In this document: positions 36,244 through 44,563 of the stretch, in pieces
Numbering within the stretch: position 1 is the first letter of the stretch
Layout of the letters: every line of letters begins with the position of its first letter
Assembly: GCA_947370975.1 (NCBI GenBank)
Contig: CANBNG010000005.1
Span: 124,001 to 188,000, forward strand
Source of the DNA: Beijerinckiaceae bacterium
Lineage (GTDB): Bacteria > Pseudomonadota > Alphaproteobacteria > Rhizobiales > Beijerinckiaceae
Length of the DNA stretch: 64,000 nucleotides
Reading direction: 5' to 3'
Translations under genes and position numbers: made by a program
Notes under the pieces: model-generated
Told to the model about the DNA's origin: nothing
Seen by the model: the letters and a program-made list of their open reading frames with translations, nothing else
Database searches by the model: none

Positions 36244-37581
36244 TCAAAGCCCGAACGGATAGGTCTCGGGCACGCCATGGGGCGGCGCGCTCGGCAATGG
36301 CGTGACGGCTCTGGTTTCATCGAACCAGACATAGGCGTCGAATTGCTCTGGCAGAACAGCCTCGAAATAATGGCTCTGCAATTCGGTGCGCGGCCGATAG
36401 ACGACGCCAATGGCGCGCTCGAGCCGGGGCTCGCCCAGAACCACGCGCACATCGCGCAGCGCGGAATCGCGCAGATCGGTGAGCGAGTTTGTAATGCCCG
36501 TCTCATGAAACACGCGTTCATAGGAACCCGCGCGCGCCGGCAAGACCTGCTGGACCTCCATCGGCGCATCCCAATCATTGGCCGCAGCCACCGTGCCGTG
36601 ATCGGTGCCAAAACCGATCAACGTCACCTGATCGCCATAGGCCGTGCGGCATAATTCGCCGATGTTGAATTCGCCCTGCCAGCCCATCGCTGTCGCCGCC
36701 GCATTGCCGATATGAGAATTATGCGCCCAGACAATGGCCTTGGCGTGCGGGCCGCCGGCTTGAAGCAGATGTTGCAGCGTTTCAAACATGTGCCTGTCGC
36801 GCAGGTTCCAGGAGTCTGAGGAGCCGCGATACATGATGCGGTAATAATGCTCCGCTGCGCGCACGATGCGGGCATTCTGGGCCGCATCGAAAAAGGCCTC
36901 GCCGTCGCGGCCCACATAATCGATCTGCTTGTCGAGCAGCTCGCGCAGCTGCAAGACAACAGCTTCTTCGCAGGTCTCGCCCGAGCGGTGCAAAATGGCG
37001 TGGCCATAGCCTGCGGGCTTGGTCTGCCAGGGCGTCAGACAGCCATAGCGCTCGCGCGCCAAAGCTGCGCCTTCAGGATCGACACGGTCGAGATAGGCCA
37101 GCACGGCCGCCATCGATCCGCGCAGGGAATAAATATCGAGCCCGCGAAAGGCAGTTCGCTCGGCGGGCGGCAAGCTCTCATTATGCGTGCGCAGCCATTC
37201 GACGAAATCGCCGACCTCCTGATTGCGCCACATCCAGGTCGGAAAGCGCGCAAAGGATTGCTCGTCGTAACGCTCGGGGCCGCGATGGCGCAGATAGCGG
37301 TCGATGCGCGCGGCGTCTGGCCAATCGGCCTCGACTGCGACAATGGTGAAGCCATGCTTTTCGATGCAGCGCCGCGTGATGGCCGCGCGCGCGCGATAGA
37401 ATTCCGAGGTGCCATGGGTGGCTTCACCCAGCAGCAAAATGCGGGACGACGCGAAGCGGTCGAAAAAGCCGCCGAATTCCTCGGCATTATCGAGATCGGG
37501 CAGAGCTTCGCAGGCGTGCGATATAGCGCGCGCAGCCGCCTTGGCATTTTCCGCACGATCACGCTCGGAGGGCATCGGCAT
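36244..37581 (-). CDS. Erythromycin-esterase family protein
   Basis: 445 residues. Family motifs: ILLLGEATHGTSEFYRARA, FTIVAVEADWPDA, FRGLDIYSLRGSMAAVL, and IVWAHNSHIGNA with the catalytic-site His. EreA/EreB hydrolyse macrolide lactones, but chromosomal relatives paired with a phosphoribosyltransferase are widespread in bacteria without macrolide exposure and probably have another substrate. It is the first gene of a two-gene operon. Confidence 0.87.
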   Translation of the reverse strand: MPMPSERDRAENAKAAARAISHACEALPDLDNAEEFGGFFDRFASSRILLLGEATHGTSEFYRARAAITRRCIEKHGFTIVAVEADWPDAARIDRYLRHRGPERYDEQSFARFPTWMWRNQEVGDFVEWLRTHNESLPPAERTAFRGLDIYSLRGSMAAVLAYLDRVDPEGAALARERYGCLTPWQTKPAGYGHAILHRSGETCEEAVVLQLRELLDKQIDYVGRDGEAFFDAAQNARIVRAAEHYYRIMYRGSSDSWNLRDRHMFETLQHLLQAGGPHAKAIVWAHNSHIGNAAATAMGWQGEFNIGELCRTAYGDQVTLIGFGTDHGTVAAANDWDAPMEVQQVLPARAGSYERVFHETGITNSLTDLRDSALRDVRVVLGEPRLERAIGVVYRPRTELQSHYFEAVLPEQFDAYVWFDETRAVTPLPSAPPHGVPETYPFGL

Positions 37582-37653
37582 GTTGCGCCTTTCGGCTGGA
37601 CATCGCGAGACCCGCCCAACGCAGCAGCAGACCAGTCGTTCGGACCCGAATTC

Positions 37654-37800
37654 CTATTTTGCGCGCTGGGCGCGGCAGCGGTCGGAGCAATATTTTACCT
37701 CGTCCCAGACCTTGGCCCATTTCTTCCGCCAGGCGAAGGGGCGGCTGCAGGTCAGGCAGGTCTTTTGCGGCAGGTCGGCCTTCTTCTGCATTTTGGCCAC
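37654..37800 (-). CDS. DUF2256 zinc-ribbon mini-protein
   Basis: 48 residues, read from GTG 37800 because GGGGAG lies six bases upstream and the N-terminus then reads VAKMQKKADLPQKTC, the family form; ATG 37791 and 37821 are alternatives. Two Cys pairs (CLTC and CSDRC) flank FAWRKKWAKVWDEVKYC, forming a probable zinc knuckle. DUF2256 genes are characteristically next to FeS-BCP photolyase genes, as here (divergent). The function is unknown. Confidence 0.85.
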   Translation of the reverse strand: MAKMQKKADLPQKTCLTCSRPFAWRKKWAKVWDEVKYCSDRCRAQRAK

Positions 37801-37886
37801 GCAAGTCTCCCCATGAACCATGTCTGCCGGCGTTTCGTACACAGGCAGATGTCATACGCATTGCACAGGCTGACCGGATCGCCCTT

Positions 37887-39458
37887 ATGAAAATTCTCCG
37901 CCTCATTCTTGGCGACCAGCTCACCCGCAGCCTCTCCGCGCTCGATGGGCTCTCGCCCGAGACAGACGTCGTGTTGATGGCGGAAGTCGCGGACGAAACG
38001 CGCTACGTGCCCCATCACAAGCAGAAGATCGCGCTTATCCTCTCCGCCATGCGTCATTTTGCAGAGGATCTGCGCGCCGATGGCGTCGAGGTCGATTACA
38101 GCCGGCTCAATTGCGCGGGAAACAGCGGCTCGCTGACGGGCGAGCTTGCGCGCGCCATCGCCAAACATGCCCCCGACCGCATTATCGTGACCGAGCCCGG
38201 CGAATGGCGCGTGCTGGAGATGATGCGCGGCTGGTCCGAGGCCTTTGGTATTCCGGTCGAGATCCGCGAGGACGATCGCTTCTTGTGTTCGCGCGGACGC
38301 TTCGCGCGCTGGGCGGAGGGGCGCAAATCCTTCCGCATGGAGTTTTTCTATCGCGAGATGCGCCGCGAGACCGGCCTCCTCATGGCGGGCGAAGAACCCG
38401 AAGGCGGCCAGTGGAATTTCGACAAGGACAATCGCAAGGCCCTGCCCGCCAGCGTGAAAGCGCCAAAGCGCGCGCGGTTTGCACCCGATGCGATCACACG
38501 CGACGTGCTGGCGCTGGTGGCGCGCGATTTCGCGCCCCATTTCGGCACGCTGGAGAATTTCGGCTGGGCGGTGACGCGCGCGGACGCGCTTGAGGCGCTG
38601 GACCATTTCATCCAGGCCTGCCTGCCGCTCTATGGCGATTATCAGGATGCGATGAAGACGGGCGAGCCGTTTCTGTTTCATTCCATCATTTCGCCCTATC
38701 TCAATTGCGGCCTGCTGACGCCGCGCGAAATCTGTGTTGCCGCGGAGCGAGCCTGGCGGGCGGGAGACGCGCCGCTCAACGGGGTCGAGGGTTTCATCCG
38801 CCAGATTCTTGGGTGGCGCGAATATGTGCGTGGGATTTACTGGTTGCAGATGCCTGCCTATGCAGAAACCAATGCGCTCGAAGCCCATCGTCCGCTGCCC
38901 GATTTTTTCTGGGATGGACAGACATCCATGAATTGCGTGGCGCAAGTCGTGAAAGAAACGCGCGACAATGCCTATGCGCACCATATCCAGCGCCTCATGA
39001 TCACCGGCAATTTTGCGCTGCTTGCGGGGATCGAGCCGCGCGAGATAGAGGCCTGGTATCTGGCCGTCTTTGCGGACGCCTATGAATGGGTGGAATTGCC
39101 CAATGTGCATGGCATGGTGATGTTTGCCGATGGCGGGCTTCTCGCGTCCAAGCCCTATGCAGCGTCTGGCGCCTATATCAATCGCATGTCGGATTATTGC
39201 ACGGGCTGCGCCTATGATGTGAAGGTGAAGAGCGGCGCGAAAGCATGCCCTTTCAACTATCTCTACTGGAATTTCATGATCTCCAATGAGGCGCGGCTTG
39301 CGGGCAATCCCCGCATGGGCATGGCCTATCGCACGCTCAACGCCATGACACCGGAACGGCGCGCCGAGGTGATCGCTGAATCAGAGGCTTTTCTCGATGG
39401 TCTTGCCAAAGGCGCACAAACGCCTGCGGCACAGGGTCAGATCGCGCTCGATCTCTAG
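37887..39458 (+). CDS. FeS-BCP type photolyase/cryptochrome (PhrB-like, probable (6-4) photolyase)
   Basis: 523 residues from ATG 37887. The N-terminus (MKILRLILGDQLTRSLSALDG) and the C-terminal cluster of cysteines (YCTGC...ACPFNYLYWNFM plus an earlier MNCVAQ) match the bacterial cryptochrome/photolyase group that carries FAD, a lumazine antenna and a [4Fe-4S] cluster. NRMSDYCTGC and GWREYVRGIYW are hallmark stretches. It repairs UV lesions using light. It is divergent from the DUF2256 gene, about 86 bases away. Confidence 0.9.
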   Translation: MKILRLILGDQLTRSLSALDGLSPETDVVLMAEVADETRYVPHHKQKIALILSAMRHFAEDLRADGVEVDYSRLNCAGNSGSLTGELARAIAKHAPDRIIVTEPGEWRVLEMMRGWSEAFGIPVEIREDDRFLCSRGRFARWAEGRKSFRMEFFYREMRRETGLLMAGEEPEGGQWNFDKDNRKALPASVKAPKRARFAPDAITRDVLALVARDFAPHFGTLENFGWAVTRADALEALDHFIQACLPLYGDYQDAMKTGEPFLFHSIISPYLNCGLLTPREICVAAERAWRAGDAPLNGVEGFIRQILGWREYVRGIYWLQMPAYAETNALEAHRPLPDFFWDGQTSMNCVAQVVKETRDNAYAHHIQRLMITGNFALLAGIEPREIEAWYLAVFADAYEWVELPNVHGMVMFADGGLLASKPYAASGAYINRMSDYCTGCAYDVKVKSGAKACPFNYLYWNFMISNEARLAGNPRMGMAYRTLNAMTPERRAEVIAESEAFLDGLAKGAQTPAAQGQIALDL

Positions 39459-39462
39459 CGCG

Positions 39463-42135
39463 TCAGGGCGTGCGGGCGAGTGTTTCCTGCATGGCCTTGG
39501 CGAGCGCTGCGGCTTCCGACGTCACGATGGAATGATGCGTGCCCGGCAAATCCACAGGTTTCACCTGAGGTGAAAGCGCACGCCAATAGCGTGCATCTGT
39601 ATCCGTGAGCCGGCCATCGAGCGCGATATAGCAGGTCAAGGGGACGTCCAGCCGGGGCGGCACATAGCGCGACAAGGTGCGCTGGTAGAGCCAATGGGGC
39701 GAGGGCTCCTCGGCCGCAACCGCGTGGGCGGGCTTGAGGCCCGGTTGCGTGAGCCGACGCCAGGCGCGCGTGGCCACGTGCTGGAACAGACTTTGAAATG
39801 TGCCATGACCGCGCATGCGATGCCAGAGCGCGCGCATGCCCTCCTGCTGCAAGACAGCACCCGCATGACCTGGCACGACATGCCCGGCAAGCGTGATCGC
39901 GCGGTGGAGCGCGCGACAGGCGGGGCGCGCATTGAGCGAGGGCGTTTCCACCAGCATGAGCGCGCGCACATGCACACCCGCCCTGCGCAATTGATGGGTG
40001 AGTTCCCAGGCGACAAGCCCGCCGTTGCAATAGCCCCCGATGACCACCGCGTCCTCGCCGAGCACGTTGCGGATTTCGGCGACATAGGACGCTGCCACTT
40101 CCTCGATGGTGAGATCTGGCCGATGCAGATCCTGATAGAAATGGAGCAGATAGATCGGCCGGTCGGCTTCGATCATATCCATCAGCCGCAAAGCAAACAG
40201 GCCGCGCGTCGTGTAATCGCCGTGGCAGAAGAAGAAAGGCGTGCCCGTGCCCGCGCGCAACTGGGTCAGCATTTCGCGGTTCTGGCCGAGATCGGCACAG
40301 ACGGCATCGGCCAGCAGGCGGATGGTGAGGGAGGATGCCAGTTGCGACTGGCCGAGTGGACGGCGCGTCAGCAGCTCCAGCTCTGTCAGCATTTCAGTGG
40401 CGAGCAGGGAATCGCCGCCGGCTTGAAAGAAATCATCATTGATGCCGAGATCCTCGCGCTGCAACAGCCGCACCCAGATCGCCAGGAGCTGATGTTCGAG
40501 CATCCGGTCAGGGCGGCCCGTGCGCGCCCGCACGCGGGTGGCGAAGGCTTGCGCGAGCTGCGGGCGCAAGAGCTTGCCGGTGACGCCACGGGGCAAGGCC
40601 TCGACAATATCGATGCCTTGGGGGATCTTGAACCGTGCGAGCCGCGTCTCCAGCGATTGCTTGAGCTCCTCTTCCCCCACATCCGCGCCCGGCCGCAGCA
40701 CGACAGCCGCAGCGACATTCTCGCCAAGGCGCGGATGGGGCACGCCGAAGACACCCGCTTCAAGCACGAGAGGGTGCGCCAACAGCGCCTTCTCGACCTC
40801 ATAGGGCGAGACCTTCTCGCCGCCACGGTTGATGAGCTCCTTCAGGCGTCCGACGATGGTGAGATAGCCATCGGCATCCATGCAGCCGATATCGCCGGTG
40901 GCGAGCCAGCCATCGCGCAGGCCAGAGGGTTTACGCTCCTGCGCGGTGACATAGCCAGGCGTGACGCTTGGCCCGGTGACATGAACCTCGCCGACCTCGC
41001 CCTGGGGCACGGGCTGCCCGCAGGCGTCCAGCAGCACAAGCTCGCCCGAGGGCACAAGCCCGACTGTGCCCGGCTTGCGCAGGCCCGGCGGGGCGGGATT
41101 GGCCGCCATGGCCCCGGCTTCGCTCAAGCCATAATATTCAAGCACCGGCACGCCCAGCAGCGCCTCCGCCTCGCGCCGAAGCGAATCTGGCAAATAGGCC
41201 GCGCCGCAAATGGCAAAGCGCAGGAATGGCGTGACGGGACGCCCTTGCATCGCCCGCAAGCGGTCCAGCATGCCGCGCAGCGGGGCCGGCGCGACCGAGA
41301 GCACGGTGGGTCGCAGCACGGCCATCCATTCGGCCACGTCATAGGCGCGCCCGGGCGCGGGGATGGCCACACTCGCCCCGATCAGGAGCGGCACGAACAA
41401 GGTCGTCTTGAGCCCGGCGGCATAATAGAGCGGCAGCGTGCAGGGAATGCGGTCGGCGGACGTGAGGTCGAACCAGGCGGCCATTTTACGCGCCATGGCG
41501 AGCAGATTGCGGTGCGTGACCGGGATCTGCTTGGGGTCGCCCGTGGTGCCCGATGAGCGCAGCAACAGGGCGATGGAATCTGCATGCGATCGATGGCCGA
41601 GGCACATCAGCCCAAGGCGGTCGCGCGGCGACAGGACGAGCCGCAGACCCTGGCCAAGCGCCGCATCGATCAGAAGCGGGCCGCCGTTCTCAAGCCCCAC
41701 GCTCAGCTCGGTCTCAAGCCAATCTGGCAGAATGAGCGCATCGAGCGCCGTGCGGCGGATTTCAGCTCCAAGTTCGTCCGGGGTCAGGGCGGGATTGAGC
41801 GGCACCAGCTGCGCCTGGCTGGCAAAGGCGAGCACGAGCAGCGCTCCGCTCAGGCCCGGGGGCACGAGGAGGCCGATGCGCGCGTCGGCGCTGATGCCAC
41901 ATCTTGCAATTTCTGACGCCGCCGCTCTCAGGAAGGCGGCGAGGGCGGCAAAGGTCACAACCGGCTGACCTGAGGCTACAAGCGCCGGCGAAGCCGGACG
42001 GGCTGCCGCATGGGCGGCAATCACCCCGCCAATATCTGGCCAGACATCTGTCTCCTCGCCCGAAGGTTCGCCATCCCTCGGCGGATCCTGGACGCCTGCG
42101 CCAGGTGGGTCGCTGCGCATGCCGCTCTGCCCCAT
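39463..42135 (-). CDS. Stand-alone adenylation-carrier-thioesterase (A-T-TE) protein
   Basis: 890 residues with three domains and no condensation domain. Adenylation (about 30-540): LLLRSSGTTGDPKQIPVTH, YYGLSEAGAM, GWLATGD, INRGGEKVSPYEVEKAL, and the lysine loop PRGVTGKLLR. Carrier (about 555-635): DDFFQAGGDSLLATEM, attachment Ser near 576. Thioesterase (about 645-890): GGYCNGGLVAWEL with Cys near 702 in place of the usual Ser, and GTHHSIV. This architecture occurs in bacterial ralfuranone and fungal quinone/furanone synthetases. The adenylation motifs resemble aryl/acyl-CoA ligases more than amino-acid domains. It has no neighbouring biosynthetic genes. Confidence 0.88.
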   Translation of the reverse strand: MGQSGMRSDPPGAGVQDPPRDGEPSGEETDVWPDIGGVIAAHAAARPASPALVASGQPVVTFAALAAFLRAAASEIARCGISADARIGLLVPPGLSGALLVLAFASQAQLVPLNPALTPDELGAEIRRTALDALILPDWLETELSVGLENGGPLLIDAALGQGLRLVLSPRDRLGLMCLGHRSHADSIALLLRSSGTTGDPKQIPVTHRNLLAMARKMAAWFDLTSADRIPCTLPLYYAAGLKTTLFVPLLIGASVAIPAPGRAYDVAEWMAVLRPTVLSVAPAPLRGMLDRLRAMQGRPVTPFLRFAICGAAYLPDSLRREAEALLGVPVLEYYGLSEAGAMAANPAPPGLRKPGTVGLVPSGELVLLDACGQPVPQGEVGEVHVTGPSVTPGYVTAQERKPSGLRDGWLATGDIGCMDADGYLTIVGRLKELINRGGEKVSPYEVEKALLAHPLVLEAGVFGVPHPRLGENVAAAVVLRPGADVGEEELKQSLETRLARFKIPQGIDIVEALPRGVTGKLLRPQLAQAFATRVRARTGRPDRMLEHQLLAIWVRLLQREDLGINDDFFQAGGDSLLATEMLTELELLTRRPLGQSQLASSLTIRLLADAVCADLGQNREMLTQLRAGTGTPFFFCHGDYTTRGLFALRLMDMIEADRPIYLLHFYQDLHRPDLTIEEVAASYVAEIRNVLGEDAVVIGGYCNGGLVAWELTHQLRRAGVHVRALMLVETPSLNARPACRALHRAITLAGHVVPGHAGAVLQQEGMRALWHRMRGHGTFQSLFQHVATRAWRRLTQPGLKPAHAVAAEEPSPHWLYQRTLSRYVPPRLDVPLTCYIALDGRLTDTDARYWRALSPQVKPVDLPGTHHSIVTSEAAALAKAMQETLARTP

Positions 42136-42480
42136 GTCGCTTTGCTTTCGTCAGGAAGCATTTCTACTCTGTAGATATGGCGAATACAATCTTTTCACTA
42201 GTATGATTTTTTATATAGTAAATCGATATATTTTCGCCTTCAGCGCAGCATTGGCGGAGCTCGCGCCAGCAGTTCCGCCTGACGCAACGTAAAGTATAGC
42301 TTTCGTGAAACCTATGTGAAACTGGATATTTACTTCGAATTTTACACAAATATTAAAAATATATGAATAGTATTTGCGCCAGACTCAAATAAATATCGAA
42401 TTTTATTATTTCAATACGATGGCACTTGCGCCATCATGAGCCGTTTTTACCTGCCCTACTTGCTCGTCCGGTGATTTAAG
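42136..42480. promoter_or_regulatory. AT-rich control region between divergent genes
   Basis: 345 bases with no gene. Composition is much richer in A/T than the rest of the window (for example TATTTACTTCGAATTTTACA and runs around 42345-42375). It contains a GACTCAAATAA element at 42382-42392 that recurs as GAGTCAAATAA at 44245-44255 before the second receptor gene. It presumably holds the promoter of the globin-receptor/chemotaxis genes and of the A-T-TE gene. Confidence 0.5.
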
Positions 42481-44088
42481 ATGTCAAACACAACGAATGG
42501 CCTGTCCGAACGCCTTGAGTTCATCAAATTCGACGACCAGGCGCGGACTGTTCTGCGAGAATTGCAGCCCTTTCTGCAGTCGGGCCTCGGCCCGGCGCTG
42601 TCGGCCTTTTACGATCAGGTGCGCATCACCCCCGCCATGGGCGCCCTGTTCAAGGACGAACGCCATATCGATTCCGCCAAGACGCGCCAGCAGAGCCATT
42701 GGGATGGCCTCGCAAGCGCAAATTTTGACGCAGATTATGAAAAGGCCGTCATTGCTGTTGGCCGCACCCATGCTCGCATCGGGCTTGAGCCGCGCTGGTA
42801 TATCGGCGGTTATGCGCTGATCACCGATCACCTGATCAAGGCGATCATCGCCAATCGTGAGTCGAGCCTCTTCAAGCGCATCAAGAACAATCCCGCAGAG
42901 CTCGGCGATATTGTCGGCACGCTCGTCAAGGCCGTCATGCTCGACATGGACCTTGCCATCTCGACCTATCTCGACACGCTGGCCGAGGAACGCCGCAAGG
43001 CCGAAGAGGCGCGCGCCCAGAACATGCGCGAGCAGACCGACGCGCTCGAAACACTCAGCGCCTCGCTCTCCCTTCTCTCGCAGGGCCGCCTGACCACAAG
43101 GCTGGAACGCGAACTCGCCCCGGCCTTCGGCGGCCTGCGCACGGATTTCAACGCTACAATCGAAAAATTGCAGGATGTGATCAGCTCGGTGGTGGCCTCC
43201 ATGCAGACTATCGACAACGGCAATCGCGAACTGGCGCAAGCCTCCGACGATCTCGCGCGCCGCACGGAACAGCAGGCCGCTTCCCTCGAAGAAACGACCG
43301 CCGCCCTGGCCCAGATCACCCATGGCGTGAAGAGCACAACGGAAGGCGTAGCCCATGCGCGCAATGTCGCTTCCACGGCGACCAAGGACGCCGCGCATAC
43401 GAGCGCCATCGTCTCGCGCTCGAAAACCGCCATGGATGAAATCCAGAAGGCAACCGGGCAGATCGGCCAGATCACCGATGTCATCGACGAGATCGCGTTC
43501 CAGACCAATCTGCTTGCGCTCAATGCCGGCGTCGAAGCCGCGCGCGCGGGCGAAACCGGACGCGGCTTTGCCGTCGTTGCCACAGAAGTACGCTCGCTCG
43601 CCCAACGCGCCTCTCAGTCGGCAAAGGACATCAAGACGCTGATCGACAATGCCACAGCCTCGGTGGCCGAAGGCGCGACACTGGTCATCAATACGGAAGA
43701 TGCGCTCAATCGCTTCGTTACGCAGGTCGAGGAAATAACCACGATCATCAGCACGATTGCAGAAACCGCGCAGGAGCAGACGACCGGCCTCAGCGAGGTC
43801 AATATCGCCATTGGCGATCTCGATCGCGCAACGCAACAAAATGCCGCTATGGTGGAAGAATCCACCGCAGCCACGCAATCGCTGTCGGAAGAAGCCACGC
43901 GGCTCTCGCGCAAGCTCGCCTTTTTCGACACGGGACATCGCGCACGCAGCGAGCCTGTTCCAATGCGCGCCCCGCAAGCATCGCGAACCGCACCTCCTGC
44001 GCCCGTGCGCCAACGCGAGAAGCGCGTGGTCAATGCGCGCAGCGCACCCAGCACGTCTGGCAAGGACGACGGCTGGACCGAATTCTAG
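42481..44088 (+). CDS. Soluble globin-coupled methyl-accepting chemotaxis protein (IcpA/HemAT-like)
   Basis: 535 residues, no membrane span. Residues about 10-170 are a protoglobin sensor: VGRTHARIGLEPRWYIGGY holds the proximal haem His97. A linker follows (DTLAEERRKAEEARAQ...), then the MCP signalling domain with the tip DEIAFQTNLLALNAGVEAAR. The C-terminus ends DGWTEF, a pentapeptide of the type that tethers CheR/CheB. It should sense oxygen or redox and feed the CheA encoded downstream. S. meliloti has the equivalent gene (icpA) at the head of its che operon. Confidence 0.92.
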   Translation: MSNTTNGLSERLEFIKFDDQARTVLRELQPFLQSGLGPALSAFYDQVRITPAMGALFKDERHIDSAKTRQQSHWDGLASANFDADYEKAVIAVGRTHARIGLEPRWYIGGYALITDHLIKAIIANRESSLFKRIKNNPAELGDIVGTLVKAVMLDMDLAISTYLDTLAEERRKAEEARAQNMREQTDALETLSASLSLLSQGRLTTRLERELAPAFGGLRTDFNATIEKLQDVISSVVASMQTIDNGNRELAQASDDLARRTEQQAASLEETTAALAQITHGVKSTTEGVAHARNVASTATKDAAHTSAIVSRSKTAMDEIQKATGQIGQITDVIDEIAFQTNLLALNAGVEAARAGETGRGFAVVATEVRSLAQRASQSAKDIKTLIDNATASVAEGATLVINTEDALNRFVTQVEEITTIISTIAETAQEQTTGLSEVNIAIGDLDRATQQNAAMVEESTAATQSLSEEATRLSRKLAFFDTGHRARSEPVPMRAPQASRTAPPAPVRQREKRVVNARSAPSTSGKDDGWTEF

Positions 44089-44117
44089 AACCTCGATCCC
44101 TCGGGATGCGAGGCAGA

Positions 44118-44154
44118 AACCGGCGTGCACCCCGCACGCCGGTTTTTGTTTTTT
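44118..44154 (+). terminator. Rho-independent terminator after the globin receptor gene
   Basis: AACCGGCGTGC, short loop, GCACGCCGGTT with TTTTTGTTTTTT following: an 11-bp perfect stem and a long T-run, 29 bases after the stop codon. It separates this receptor gene from the rest of the chemotaxis operon. Confidence 0.94.
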
Positions 44155-44250
44155 GACTCAATGGGAGAATTGTCTTTGACTCAATGGAACGCAGTCGGCG
44201 TGACTCTGAGTTCCTGAATTTGATGCTTGAAATGAACTGACGCAGAGTCA
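44154..44250. promoter_or_regulatory. Cluster of TGACTC sites upstream of the che operon
   Basis: TGACTC occurs at 44154-44159, 44177-44182 and 44201-44206, spaced 23 and 24 bases apart, and inverted as GAGTCA at 44245-44250. The first two sit in a 13-base direct repeat, TTTGACTCAATGG. Regular two-turn spacing suggests a tandem operator for a regulator of the receptor/chemotaxis operon. The rest of the 475-base gap (44089-44563) shows no gene; a small CCGGC/GCCGG hairpin lies near 44500-44515. Confidence 0.45.
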
Positions 44251-44563
44251 AATAATATTCGCGCTTTTTTCGCAAATCGAATTGTAAGCGTAGCTATTCT
44301 TTAACGTGTGGATGCGAGTCTGAGACCTGTCGGGGCAAGATGCTTAGCGCATCCAGGCATGATGCCACTGCCCCGCGCCGGTCATCAAATCCGGCATGTC
44401 CCAGGCTGCTCTCGAGCGGGATGTGTTGCACGGCGCGATTTTCATTTTCAGACGCCACCACAGCCATTTCTGACAGCTCAGACCAAAAATTGATTTTAAA
44501 TCCGGCGTCGCAGCCGGGGCTTTTGTTTGCGTGCTCACCGGCCCTGCCCGGGCGGAGGATTTC

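Noticed and set aside
42484..44130. 548-residue minus-strand frame opposite the globin receptor gene
   Set aside because: Shadow frame; the plus strand has a complete globin-MCP with ribosome site context, signalling tip and C-terminal pentapeptide.
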